Origin: a bacterium
Lineage (GTDB): Bacteria; Bacteroidota; Bacteroidia; Flavobacteriales_D; Sanyastnellaceae
Direction of reading: 5' to 3'
Length of the DNA: 64,000 nucleotides
NCBI GenBank assembly: GCA_029979565.1
Contig: JAPOHG010000001.1
Span: forward strand, 186,001 to 250,000
The position numbers and the translations under genes were made by a program. Below are positions 46,184-54,023 of the stretch, in pieces. Below the pieces are notes generated by a model. The model did no database searches and was not told where the DNA came from. It worked only from the letters and a program-made list of their open reading frames with translations. Within the stretch, counting starts at the first letter, position 1. Each line of letters starts with the position of its first letter.

Positions 46184-47377
46184 ATGCGCATTGCCTTGCA
46201 ATCCTTCTCTATCGCGTTGTTTTTTGCTCTTACGTCTACGTTTAGTGCAGCCCAAGAAACAGGCGGAAGCGGACTTCCGTTCAATCCAGATAGCGACAAC
46301 AGCGGCGCAGTTGACGTCACCGATTTGTTGAATTTCCTACCCTATTACGGCGAAGACTTCGTCCCTACCGGCGTCATTCCCGTCGAATACGGTGGTACGG
46401 GGGCCAGCTCTGTCGCTGCCGCACGGGACTCCCTGGGTTTATCGGCACTTCAGGATACAACGATCGGCGCCGAGCAATACGCATGGGTCCATACCTCGCT
46501 GCGGGTTCAACAGGAATTTGCGCAAGGCTTTGGCGTGGCGGCAAATGGATTGTACGCCCACGCTTCGGGCACGAACACCAACGCCAGCGGAGCGTACAGC
46601 AACGCCCAAAACCGACTGACTACCGCCAGCGCAACCTGTTCAAGCGCACAAGGGGAAGGAACCACTGCCAGTGGAACGGCAAGCCACGCAGAAGGTATGC
46701 TCAGCCAAGCCACAGCACTTGCAGCTCACGCTGAAGGATACGGAACCGATGCAACGGCCAATTACAGCCATTCAGAAGGGTACAACACCCTCGCGTCAAG
46801 CACATCGGCCCACGCAGAAGGCTACGCGACGGATGCCACGGGGCTTTACTCCCACGCTGAAGGGCGCCAGACCGAAGCCAGCGGGTCGGCTTCCCACGCG
46901 GAAGGACAGACGGCCGTGGCTTCAGGTGACTTGTCCCATGCGGAAGGCTACCAAACCCTGGCTGAAGGATACGCCAGTCATGCCGGTGGGTTTGCCAGTT
47001 CTTCGACCGGACTCTACAGCCGCGCTGCCGGCCGCAATTCCACCTCAGCAGGAACAGCGTCATTCGCTACAGGATACGGCGTGGTTGCCGATCAAGAAAA
47101 CGGCACAGCCCTTGGCCAATTCAACGCTCTGGAGACCACGGGCGCACTTTTCATCGTAGGGAATGGTGCCGACACGAACATGCGGTCCAATGCCTTCGAA
47201 GTGCACAGCAGCGGGGACGCTGTCATCCATGGAGATGCCATCGTGAACGGTGCAGTTTATGCCGGAACCTACGATGTGGCTTCAACATTGGGTTCATTGG
47301 TTGCTGCGGTCGATTCATTGCAAAATGTCATCGCCGAACTGCAGACCCAACTGGATGCCTTGACCGGAGGGGAATAA
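46184..47377 (+). CDS. Secreted fibre-like protein with YadA-head-type repeats
   Basis: A 397-residue protein with an unusual domain order. A signal peptide (cleavage near TFSAAQ) is followed by an EF-hand/dockerin-like calcium loop, DSDNSGAVDVTDLLNFLPYYG (residues 36-56; key residues D36, D38, S40, D44). Next comes EYGGTGASSVAAARDSLGL (68-86), resembling the GGTGATT motif of phage tail fibres. Residues 123-304 hold thirteen 14-residue repeats of the consensus xxSHAEGxxTxASG, as in YadA-like head domains. ALFIVGNGAD and NAFEVHSSGDAVIHGDAIVNG (quoted in part) resemble fibre shafts, and the C-terminus (SLVAAVDSLQNVIAELQTQL) is a short coiled coil. No T9SS sorting domain and no YadA membrane anchor are present. 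A trimeric extracellular fibre is inferred; anchoring is unknown. Confidence 0.8.
   Translation: MRIALQSFSIALFFALTSTFSAAQETGGSGLPFNPDSDNSGAVDVTDLLNFLPYYGEDFVPTGVIPVEYGGTGASSVAAARDSLGLSALQDTTIGAEQYAWVHTSLRVQQEFAQGFGVAANGLYAHASGTNTNASGAYSNAQNRLTTASATCSSAQGEGTTASGTASHAEGMLSQATALAAHAEGYGTDATANYSHSEGYNTLASSTSAHAEGYATDATGLYSHAEGRQTEASGSASHAEGQTAVASGDLSHAEGYQTLAEGYASHAGGFASSSTGLYSRAAGRNSTSAGTASFATGYGVVADQENGTALGQFNALETTGALFIVGNGADTNMRSNAFEVHSSGDAVIHGDAIVNGAVYAGTYDVASTLGSLVAAVDSLQNVIAELQTQLDALTGGE
46550..47095 (+). repeat. Thirteen tandem 42-base coding repeats (14-residue head repeat)
   Basis: The units encode residues 123-304 of the fibre-like protein in exact 14-residue register with no indels. 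The core SHAEG or a close variant (AHAEG, SHSEG, SHAGG, SRAAG) marks most copies; the first three and last two are diverged. This pattern forms the left-handed beta-roll of trimeric heads in YadA. It is not a CRISPR array because the whole unit is coding and there are no unique spacers. Confidence 0.85.
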
Positions 47378-47410
47378 TCCCCTGCCGTTTCTGCCGGAGG
47401 AGGACCTCAT

Positions 47411-47439
47411 AAAAAAACCCTCAGCACAGCTGCTGAGGG
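47411..47439 (-). terminator. Rho-independent terminator after tRNA-Gln
   Basis: On the minus strand a nine-base perfect stem (47431-47439 with 47418-47426) with a four-base loop is followed by seven T (47417-47411). It lies six bases beyond the tRNA 3' end and also separates it from the convergent fibre gene. Confidence 0.85.
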
Positions 47440-47444
47440 CTTCG

Positions 47445-47515
47445 TTCCCCGACCAGGACTCGAACCTGGAAAAACGGCACCAAAAACCGGTGTGTTACCA
47501 TTACACCATCGGGGA
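47445..47515 (-). tRNA. tRNA-Gln (anticodon TTG)
   Basis: The minus strand folds as a cloverleaf: acceptor TCCCCGA/TCGGGGA, D arm GTGT/ACAC with loop AATGGTA, anticodon loop TTTTGGT with anticodon TTG, and T arm CCAGG-TTCGAGT-CCTGG. The first anticodon-stem pair is a C-T mismatch, the other four pair. The discriminator is A and CCA is not encoded. Minus-strand TATCTTTG at 47548-47555 provides a promoter-like element and a hairpin terminator follows. Confidence 0.95.
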
Positions 47516-47547
47516 ATACCAGCGACACAACGGTCGCAAAGCGAGCG

Positions 47548-47555
47548 CAAAGATA
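47548..47555 (-). promoter_or_regulatory. -7 promoter element for tRNA-Gln
   Basis: Minus-strand TATCTTTG fits TAnnTTTG, 32 bases upstream of the tRNA 5' end. A TTG lies at 47579-47581, 23 bases farther upstream, slightly more distant than the usual 19-21. Confidence 0.45.
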
Positions 47556-47608
47556 AAAAGGATTTCGCGAATATTCCGCAATCGTACCCCGTCATTTATC
47601 TTGGGGGC

Positions 47609-49060
47609 ATGATGGAATTGCAGAATCTCATTGGGGGCGAAATGACGAACCCTCAAAGCGGCCAATGGCTGGACAATGTCGAGCCGGCAACGGGACAGGT
47701 TTTCTCCCGTATTCCCCGTTCAGATGCGGCGGACATTGAGGCCGCGGTTGAGGCTGCACGTGCTGCTTTTCCGAAATGGTCCTCCACTCCATTCGAAGAA
47801 CGAGCAGCGTGCCTGCGGCGATGGGGAGCCTTGGTTGCCAAGCACAGCGAAGCCCTCATCGCTGCCGAATCGCAAGACAACGGAAAACCCGTTTCACTGG
47901 CCCAGGCTGTGGACATCCCCAGGGCCCAAAAAAACCTTGAATTCTTTGCCGGAGCCATAGAGCATTTCGCTTCGGAGGCTCACATTCCCGGGGGTGCCGA
48001 GTTCATTCATTACACCCACCGCAAACCCATCGGGGTCGTCGGATGCATTTCCCCATGGAACCTGCCCTTGTACCTCTTCACGTGGAAAATTGCCCCAGCA
48101 CTGGCCGCTGGCAACTGTGTGGTCGCAAAACCATCTGAAGTCACCCCTGTCACCGCATGGATGCTCTCAAATTGGGCTGCTGAAGCGGGGTTTCCAGCCG
48201 GAGTGTTCAATGTCGTTCACGGCCTCGGGCATGAGGCCGGACAAGCCTTGGTCGAGCACCCAAAGGTCAAAGCGATTTCCTTTACCGGCGGCACCCAAAC
48301 CGGGGCCCACATTGCCCGCACCACTGCGGGGATGTTCAAAAAATTGAGCTTGGAACTCGGCGGCAAGAATCCCGCTATCATCTTCGCGGATTGTGACTTC
48401 GAGAACGCCATCTCGACCACGATCCGCTCTTCGTTCGCCAACCAAGGTCAAATCTGCCTCTGCTCCTCCCGAATCTTGATAGAGGATCGCCTTTATGAGG
48501 CCTTCCGAGACGCCTTGGTCGCGAAAGCCAAGCGCATCATTCCAGGAGACCCGTCCGACAACACCACCAAAATGGGCGCCTTGGTTTCTGCACCGCATCG
48601 GGACAAGGTGCTCGGTTACATCGCATCTGCCAAAGAGCAGGGTGCCAACGTTTTGTGCGGAGGAGCTCCTGCGTCTGCGCCGAACGAACGCTGTGCATCG
48701 GGGTATTTTATGCAGCCCACCATCTTAGAAGGACTTGGGTCCGAATGCAACATCAACCAAGAAGAAATCTTTGGCCCCGTCATCACGCTCCAGCGCTTTT
48801 CATCGGAAGCCGAGGCGATCGCCTTGGCAAACGACAGCGACTATGGATTGGCAGCTACCATCTGGACGCAGGACGCATCAAAAGCACATCGGGTCGCTAG
48901 CCAAATAGAAAGCGGAATTGCCTGGATTAATTGCTGGCTGGTACGCGACCTGCGAACGCCATTTGGCGGCGTAAAATCAAGTGGCGTAGGACGGGAAGGA
49001 GGATTCGAAGCGCTTCGGTTCTTTACCGAACCGCAAAGTGTGTGCATTCCAACGCACTGA
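47609..49060 (+). CDS. Aldehyde dehydrogenase (muconic-semialdehyde / ALDH8-like subfamily)
   Basis: A 483-residue NAD(P)-dependent dehydrogenase. Catalytic residues are Glu249 in LELGGKNPA and Cys283 in NQGQICLCSSRI; the PWNLP and GAxVSAPHRDKV motifs are also present. The C-terminal block NCWLVRDLRTPFGGVKSSGVGREGG is typical of 2-aminomuconate or 2-hydroxymuconate semialdehyde dehydrogenases and ALDH8, suggesting a role in the kynurenine pathway or aromatic breakdown. No other gene of these pathways is nearby, so the substrate is uncertain. ATG 47609 and ATG 47612 are adjacent; a longer frame would run into the tRNA and was rejected. Confidence 0.88.
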   Translation: MMELQNLIGGEMTNPQSGQWLDNVEPATGQVFSRIPRSDAADIEAAVEAARAAFPKWSSTPFEERAACLRRWGALVAKHSEALIAAESQDNGKPVSLAQAVDIPRAQKNLEFFAGAIEHFASEAHIPGGAEFIHYTHRKPIGVVGCISPWNLPLYLFTWKIAPALAAGNCVVAKPSEVTPVTAWMLSNWAAEAGFPAGVFNVVHGLGHEAGQALVEHPKVKAISFTGGTQTGAHIARTTAGMFKKLSLELGGKNPAIIFADCDFENAISTTIRSSFANQGQICLCSSRILIEDRLYEAFRDALVAKAKRIIPGDPSDNTTKMGALVSAPHRDKVLGYIASAKEQGANVLCGGAPASAPNERCASGYFMQPTILEGLGSECNINQEEIFGPVITLQRFSSEAEAIALANDSDYGLAATIWTQDASKAHRVASQIESGIAWINCWLVRDLRTPFGGVKSSGVGREGGFEALRFFTEPQSVCIPTH

Positions 49061-49071
49061 CTTCGAAGCAA

Positions 49072-49230
49072 TCAATCCCAGAACCGATCGTCCACCATCA
49101 TGCGGGATTTGTTCCCGTTGGTAAAGAACCACCCGAGGTAGTGGTCAATCACATTCGATAGCTGTCGGAGGGACTGTTTCAAGGCTTCAAATTCAGGTGG
49201 CAATGTAGTGTCGAGTGGGCACTTTATCAA
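49072..49230 (-). CDS. Possible small protein of 52 residues
   Basis: In the 267-base gap between the aldehyde dehydrogenase and OmpA-type genes, the minus strand encodes a protein-like segment from TTG 49230: LPPEFEALKQSLRQLSNVID, then HYLGWFFTNGNKSRMMVDDRFW. The amphipathic helix and the aromatic-rich tail look like real protein rather than shadow translation, and the opposite strand here is non-coding. There is no ATG at a sensible place (the frame continues upstream to 49395 inside the OmpA gene), and I recognise no family. It could also be the remnant of a longer gene. Confidence 0.3.
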   Translation of the reverse strand: MIKCPLDTTLPPEFEALKQSLRQLSNVIDHYLGWFFTNGNKSRMMVDDRFWD

Positions 49231-49327
49231 CGTCCGACATTTGAAAAATGTTTTGTCTGGTGAGGCCTTTCTTTTGGAAATCCACCACCTTCGGAGGCTA
49301 CAGCGTTTTTCAGATTTTTTGAACAAC

Positions 49328-50302
49328 ATGAAAAAAAAATCCTTCCGCCTTTCCTCCTTCATTGCAGTGCTGACGCTGCTTTCCGGCTGTGTCACGATGA
49401 AACAATTCGACGAAGTTCAAATGAACCTCGACCGAATCGCGGAGGAAAATCGACGGTTGACATTATCGAACCAAGACGGTGAGATTGAGCGGCGAGAATT
49501 GAACGGTCGCGTCGATGTGCTCGAAAAATCAACGGCCGAATTGGTCGACGATACCACACGCTTGGGTCGTGCCCTCGCCGTTGCCCTTGAAGATGTTCAG
49601 CGGCTCGAAAAATTGAATGATGTGCTGACCTCCGAAAGTTCAACACGCATGGCCGCCATCAACGAAGAAAACCGAGCCTTGCTCGAGGAGTTGAGCAAAA
49701 ACCGCGCTGAGCTTCAAGCTCAAGAAGATGATTTGTCGAAGTTGAATGCAGACCTGAGTCAACGGGAAGCAGAGCTGTCGGAACGCTCAAAGCGCATTCA
49801 GGAGTTGGAGGGGCTTCTGGCCTCTCGTGATGCCGCAGCGGAAGCCCTGCGCGCTCAGTTGGCACAGGCCCTGCTCGGATTTGCGGATAAAGGTCTTACG
49901 GTGGAACAACGCAACGGCAAAGTCTATGTGAGCCTCGAAGCCCAATTGCTCTTTCCATCAGGCAGCACAGCCATCAATGCCGACGGTCGCCAAGCACTTC
50001 AGGACTTGGCGCAGGTCGTGAGCTCACAGTCCAATTTGGAAATCATCGTTGAAGGCCACACCGATACAGATCAACTGCGATCCGGTACCATTCCGAGAAA
50101 TAACTGGGAGTTGAGCGTACTGCGCTCTACTGCCGTCGTTGAAATCCTCACCGGATCCGGGGTTGCTCCCGAAGCCCTCTCGGCCGCAGGACGCAGCGAA
50201 TACCATCCAGTAGACCCCGAGGACAAGGCACGCAATCGACGCATTGAAATTGTCCTTGCACCGAACTTGGACGCCCTCTTTGACATCATCCGCGCGGAAT
50301 GA
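49328..50302 (+). CDS. OmpA-family lipoprotein with coiled-coil stalk
   Basis: A 324-residue lipoprotein (lipobox LLSGC, Cys21). Residues about 30-200 form a long coiled coil (for example NLDRIAEENRRLTLSNQD and LQAQEDDLSKLNADLSQREA), followed by an OmpA-like peptidoglycan-binding domain with LLFPSGSTAINADGRQALQDL, IVEGHTDTDQL and the RNRRIEIVLAPN motif. It should tether the outer membrane to the cell wall, with the coil as spacer. ATG 49328 gives a clean signal peptide; the 40 upstream codons of the open frame were rejected. No beta-barrel is present. Confidence 0.87.
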   Translation: MKKKSFRLSSFIAVLTLLSGCVTMKQFDEVQMNLDRIAEENRRLTLSNQDGEIERRELNGRVDVLEKSTAELVDDTTRLGRALAVALEDVQRLEKLNDVLTSESSTRMAAINEENRALLEELSKNRAELQAQEDDLSKLNADLSQREAELSERSKRIQELEGLLASRDAAAEALRAQLAQALLGFADKGLTVEQRNGKVYVSLEAQLLFPSGSTAINADGRQALQDLAQVVSSQSNLEIIVEGHTDTDQLRSGTIPRNNWELSVLRSTAVVEILTGSGVAPEALSAAGRSEYHPVDPEDKARNRRIEIVLAPNLDALFDIIRAE

Positions 50303-50333
50303 TGATCAGCTGATTTCGCTGCAGGAGAGGACC

Positions 50334-51320
50334 TTATTGAATTTCCATCTGGAACGCGCCTTGCGCGATGTTCATGCTCTCGCCGGTCATGCCGACCACG
50401 GTACCCATGAACGTCCCAACAACAAACCCACCGGGCTGCGGATCGATGTAAGCGATTTCCACCGTCACGCCGCCGCCAAAATTGGTGCTGTATCCATTCG
50501 CAGCAGGGTCGGCATAGGAGCACGAGCTGCCGGTGGCCACTGAGCACTGGACTTGGGCACCTTCAATCCAACCGGTGATGGGTTGCTCCAACACCAATGC
50601 CAAGCCTGCGCCAGTGGCTGTTAGACCGCCGACGTTCAACGTCGTTCCATCCAGTTCAGCCGTTACGCTTACCTCGGCCACGAGGGTTGTTCCGTTGGCT
50701 TTCCAGGTCAAAATGGCTTCGCACTCTGGGCAATTTGCTCCTCCACAATCGATGTACAGCTCGTCACCATCCATGATGCCGTTGGCGCAATTGACACCAT
50801 CCGGGCAAGGTCCACAGGTGACATTTGGGTTTTCGCAAGGCAAGTAAATGTTCAACTCGTAATTGCCTCCGCAGTCCACACCAATCTCGTCGCCGTTCAT
50901 CAGATCATCACAGCACGTTGGACAGGGTTCACAATCTGGGCCACCACAGTCTACGCCTTGTTCCAAACCATTCAACAGGCCATCTCCGCACAGCTCGCCG
51001 CACGCTACGCCCGTATCGCCACCGCAGTCAATGCCGGTCTCACCGGGATCCTGCACGCCGTTGAAACTGGGGTCGCAGGGGTCACACTCGCCCCCGCAAT
51101 CCACCCACGTTTCGCCCAATAGCGCATCGTACTGTCCGTTTTCGCACGGATCGCAAGGCGGGCAAATGGAACCGCCACAATCCACGAGTTCCTCGCCATT
51201 GTTGAGGATGCCGTCATAGCAGTTTTCAGGGATTAAGTTATCGTCGTTCAAACAACCCGTAGCGACTACGAGCAACATCATCACAGCTGACGCGAAAGAG
51301 AGTGAACCGAGTTTCTTCAT
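50334..51320 (-). CDS. Cys-rich repeat lipoprotein with DCGG modules
   Basis: A 328-residue lipoprotein (lipobox VATGC, Cys23). Residues 34-200 hold six modules, each built around (V/I)DCGG at residues 46, 73, 97, 123, 148 and 190, preceded by a DGxxNGxE-type acidic turn and followed by a CxxC pair. With about 30 cysteines the segment is probably disulfide-bonded and may bind calcium. Residues 200-328 form a beta-rich C-terminal domain (ILTWKANGTTLVAEVSVTAE and onward). No T9SS sorting domain is present. Function unknown; a surface role is likely. It is convergent with the OmpA-type gene, 31 bases apart. Confidence 0.8.
   Translation of the reverse strand: MKKLGSLSFASAVMMLLVVATGCLNDDNLIPENCYDGILNNGEELVDCGGSICPPCDPCENGQYDALLGETWVDCGGECDPCDPSFNGVQDPGETGIDCGGDTGVACGELCGDGLLNGLEQGVDCGGPDCEPCPTCCDDLMNGDEIGVDCGGNYELNIYLPCENPNVTCGPCPDGVNCANGIMDGDELYIDCGGANCPECEAILTWKANGTTLVAEVSVTAELDGTTLNVGGLTATGAGLALVLEQPITGWIEGAQVQCSVATGSSCSYADPAANGYSTNFGGGVTVEIAYIDPQPGGFVVGTFMGTVVGMTGESMNIAQGAFQMEIQ
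50721..51221 (-). repeat. Six coding DCGG Cys-rich modules
   Basis: Encodes residues 34-200 of the lipoprotein. Module length varies between about 24 and 42 residues, so the repeat is diverged and recognisable only at protein level through the DCGG core and following Cys pair. Confidence 0.75.
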
Positions 51321-51441
51321 CGAGAATGAGATTTTGCGCAACATTGGCAAAGGTGTTTACCGTATTTTAGGCAGTGCAAGATAAGTTGAACGCGTTTGAA
51401 AGCCACGGATTGATTCAAATCCCCGTGGTGGACCCTTGAGA

Positions 51442-53205
51442 ATGACCACTCCTCTCCAATTATCCAATAGCTCTTGGATTGTCAAAGAGCAACCAAACCC
51501 GGAAGCCGTCGCGCATCTGATGCAGAACGCCGGGCTCACGCAATTGGTTGCTTCTTTGTTGATTCAGCGTGGGTTTGAAGCACAGGAAGACGTTCTCGGA
51601 TTCCTCAATCCTGCTCTATCAGCCATGCACCACTCCTTGCTCATGAAAGACATGAAGGAGGCCGTGGTGCGGCTTCATCAGGCCATCGAAGACGGGGGGC
51701 GTATCTTGGTTTACGGGGATTACGACGTCGACGGAACCACCGCCGTTGCGATGGTCGCGAGCTACCTTGAAGGCGTTGGTGGACAAGTCGAAACCTACAT
51801 CCCGCACCGGTACGACGAAGGATATGGCGTCAGTTTGGAAGGCGTCCGATTCGCCTCCGAAAACCGCTTCTCCTTGATGATCACGCTCGATTGTGGTACC
51901 AAGGACTTCGAATCCTTGACGGATGCAGCGGAGCGCGGCATTGACGTCATTGTATGCGACCATCACCTCCCTGAAGACACCCTTCCGGAGGCTTTTGCTG
52001 TCTTGAACCCCAAGCGCAGCGACTGCCCGTATCCGTTCAAAGAATTGTCAGGCTGCGGAGTGGCGTTCAAACTGCTTCAATCCCTCGCGTACCGGATGGA
52101 CTTGCCTGAAAGTGGCATTTACGAAGAGCTCGATCTGGTTGCCATTAGCATCGGCGCGGATTTGGTGGACCTCAAGGGCGAAAACCGCATCATGGCTTCT
52201 CAAGGCTTGCGTCAATTGCGCAAACGACAGCGACCGGGCATTTTGGCGTTGATGCGCGCAGCAGACATCCATCAAGCCCCGCAAACGATTCGCGACATCA
52301 GTTTCACCCTCGGACCCCGGATCAATGCAGCAGGACGAATGGACCATGCGCAACGGGTAGTGGACTTGCTCATGGAAAAAAGCGATGCCCGGGCATCGGA
52401 AATGGCGCGCGAAATCGAAGAGATGAACCACCGGCGACGCGAAGTGGACGAAGCCACGACGAATGAGGCCCTCATCCAATTGGAACAAACAATTGAAGAC
52501 AGCTTCTGCAACATCGTTCATGGCACCAACTGGCACCGTGGAGTGGTTGGAATTGTGGCCAGTCGAATGATCGAGCACCGCTACCGTCCTTCGGTGGTAC
52601 TGTCCGAAGAAAACGGTGTGCTGATCGGCAGTGCTCGCTCCGTAGATGGCGTGGACATTCACGAAGCGCTTGAGGCCTGCGAAGACCTGTTGCTCCAGTT
52701 TGGCGGGCATACCATGGCGGCCGGCTTGAGTCTTGAACTTACCCACCTTGACGCCTTCAAGAAGCGATTGAATCAGGCAATTAGAGCCCAATTGAACGGG
52801 ACGCCTCCGAAGCCCATCATCCGATGCGACCGCGAGGTCCATATCTCGGAGTTGTCCTTGGAAGCGCTGAAAGAATTGGAACAATTGGAGCCCTTTGGTC
52901 CTGGCAATGCCACCCCTGTCTTCATCCTGCGCAGTGTGGTTTCGGTTCGCCCGCCCCGGACGATCGGCAACCAAGGACGCCACCTCAAAATCACCATACG
53001 CGACCCCGAATTTGACGGACCGACCATCGACGCCATCGGATGGAACATGGGCGAGATGGCGCCGCAAATCAAACAGAATACCCCCATTGATTTAGCCTTT
53101 ACGTTGGTGAAGAACACGTGGAAACCTCGCGGATGGCAGAACCGCACCGAGCTCAACCTGCACCTGCGAGCCATTCAGCCTGCCGTAGGCAAAGCTGGCG
53201 CCTGA
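51442..53205 (+). CDS. recJ: Single-stranded-DNA-specific exonuclease RecJ
   Basis: 5'-3' exonuclease for recombination and mismatch repair. The 587-residue protein has the DHH-family metal motifs: GDYDVDGTTAV (Asp93, Asp95, Asp97), TLDCGT, VCDHHLPE (173-175), and the DHHA1 motif QFGGHTMAAGLSLE. The C-terminal OB-like domain contains EQLEPFGPGNATPVF. ATG at 51442 is preferred to a TTG two codons upstream. Its last 31 bases overlap the end of the mechanosensitive channel gene on the other strand. Confidence 0.95.
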   Translation: MTTPLQLSNSSWIVKEQPNPEAVAHLMQNAGLTQLVASLLIQRGFEAQEDVLGFLNPALSAMHHSLLMKDMKEAVVRLHQAIEDGGRILVYGDYDVDGTTAVAMVASYLEGVGGQVETYIPHRYDEGYGVSLEGVRFASENRFSLMITLDCGTKDFESLTDAAERGIDVIVCDHHLPEDTLPEAFAVLNPKRSDCPYPFKELSGCGVAFKLLQSLAYRMDLPESGIYEELDLVAISIGADLVDLKGENRIMASQGLRQLRKRQRPGILALMRAADIHQAPQTIRDISFTLGPRINAAGRMDHAQRVVDLLMEKSDARASEMAREIEEMNHRRREVDEATTNEALIQLEQTIEDSFCNIVHGTNWHRGVVGIVASRMIEHRYRPSVVLSEENGVLIGSARSVDGVDIHEALEACEDLLLQFGGHTMAAGLSLELTHLDAFKKRLNQAIRAQLNGTPPKPIIRCDREVHISELSLEALKELEQLEPFGPGNATPVFILRSVVSVRPPRTIGNQGRHLKITIRDPEFDGPTIDAIGWNMGEMAPQIKQNTPIDLAFTLVKNTWKPRGWQNRTELNLHLRAIQPAVGKAGA

Positions 53206-54014
53206 TGCACGTGCACGTCCCGTTGTGGAAATGGGATTTTGATGCCGTTCACTCGGAACGATTCATCAATTCGGAAGCGTATGTTGCTTGAGATCAGCTT
53301 CCGCAGGAACGGTTTTTCGATCCAGAAGTACACCGTGAACTGCAACGAGGATTCGGCAAAGTCATTGAAAAGCACCGCGGTTTCCTCCTTTTTGACTACC
53401 TCCTCCTCAGCGTTGGCCGCTTCGAGCAAGAGTGCCTTCACCTTTTCAACGTCCGATCCGTAGGCCACGCCAACATCCAATTGAATCAACGTCGCGTTTT
53501 CCCCTTGGGTGAAATTCCGAACCGTTTGTCCCGAGATGAGTCCGTTGGGAATGACAATGAGGTTGCCAAATCGGGTAATGACGCGTGTCGAGCGCAGGTC
53601 AATGCGTTCCACTCGGACCATCATGCCATCGACTTCCAGCTCATCTCCTACACGCACGCCACCTTCAAACAGCAGGACAAAGCCCGAAACCACGTCGTTA
53701 AAAAAATTCTGAAGGCCAATTCCAACCCCGACCAAAAGGGCTGCTGAACTCGCCCAGAAAACCGTCAAATCGATGCCTGCAGTGTCGAGTGCGACGACAA
53801 TCACCAAAAAGTAAACCACCGTGCGGACCAAGCGCATAACCATGAACCGGGTGCCTTCTTCGAAATTGGCATTGCGCAAGAATTTCCGCAGCAGGAACCG
53901 CACCGTCCATATCACGATTTGCGCTGCGGCAATGACGCTGAAAAAAAGAAGGATGGACCGCAGGGAAAGCTCGAACGAGCCCAGGTCAATTGTCGTATTC
54001 AGGAATTCCTTCAT
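53175..54014 (-). CDS. Small-conductance mechanosensitive channel (MscS family)
   Basis: A 279-residue inner-membrane channel for osmotic release. It has helices at about 17-43 and 60-85, then the pore-lining helix with the following block LVGVGIGLQNFFNDVVSGFVLLFE, and the cytoplasmic beta domain beginning RVGDELEVDGMMVRVERIDL with STRVITRFGNLIVIPNG, all hallmarks of MscS. It lies nine bases downstream of dnaG and overlaps the recJ tail by 31 bases. Confidence 0.92.
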   Translation of the reverse strand: MKEFLNTTIDLGSFELSLRSILLFFSVIAAAQIVIWTVRFLLRKFLRNANFEEGTRFMVMRLVRTVVYFLVIVVALDTAGIDLTVFWASSAALLVGVGIGLQNFFNDVVSGFVLLFEGGVRVGDELEVDGMMVRVERIDLRSTRVITRFGNLIVIPNGLISGQTVRNFTQGENATLIQLDVGVAYGSDVEKVKALLLEAANAEEEVVKKEETAVLFNDFAESSLQFTVYFWIEKPFLRKLISSNIRFRIDESFRVNGIKIPFPQRDVHVHQAPALPTAG

Positions 54015-54023
54015 CGGTCGAGG

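Noticed and set aside
46550-47095. Regular 42-base repeat considered as a CRISPR or satellite array
   Set aside because: The repeats stay in one reading frame, encode a known structural motif and lack conserved repeat plus unique spacer alternation.
52048-53067. 339-codon frame on the minus strand
   Set aside because: Antisense to recJ; no signal, motif or plausible start context.
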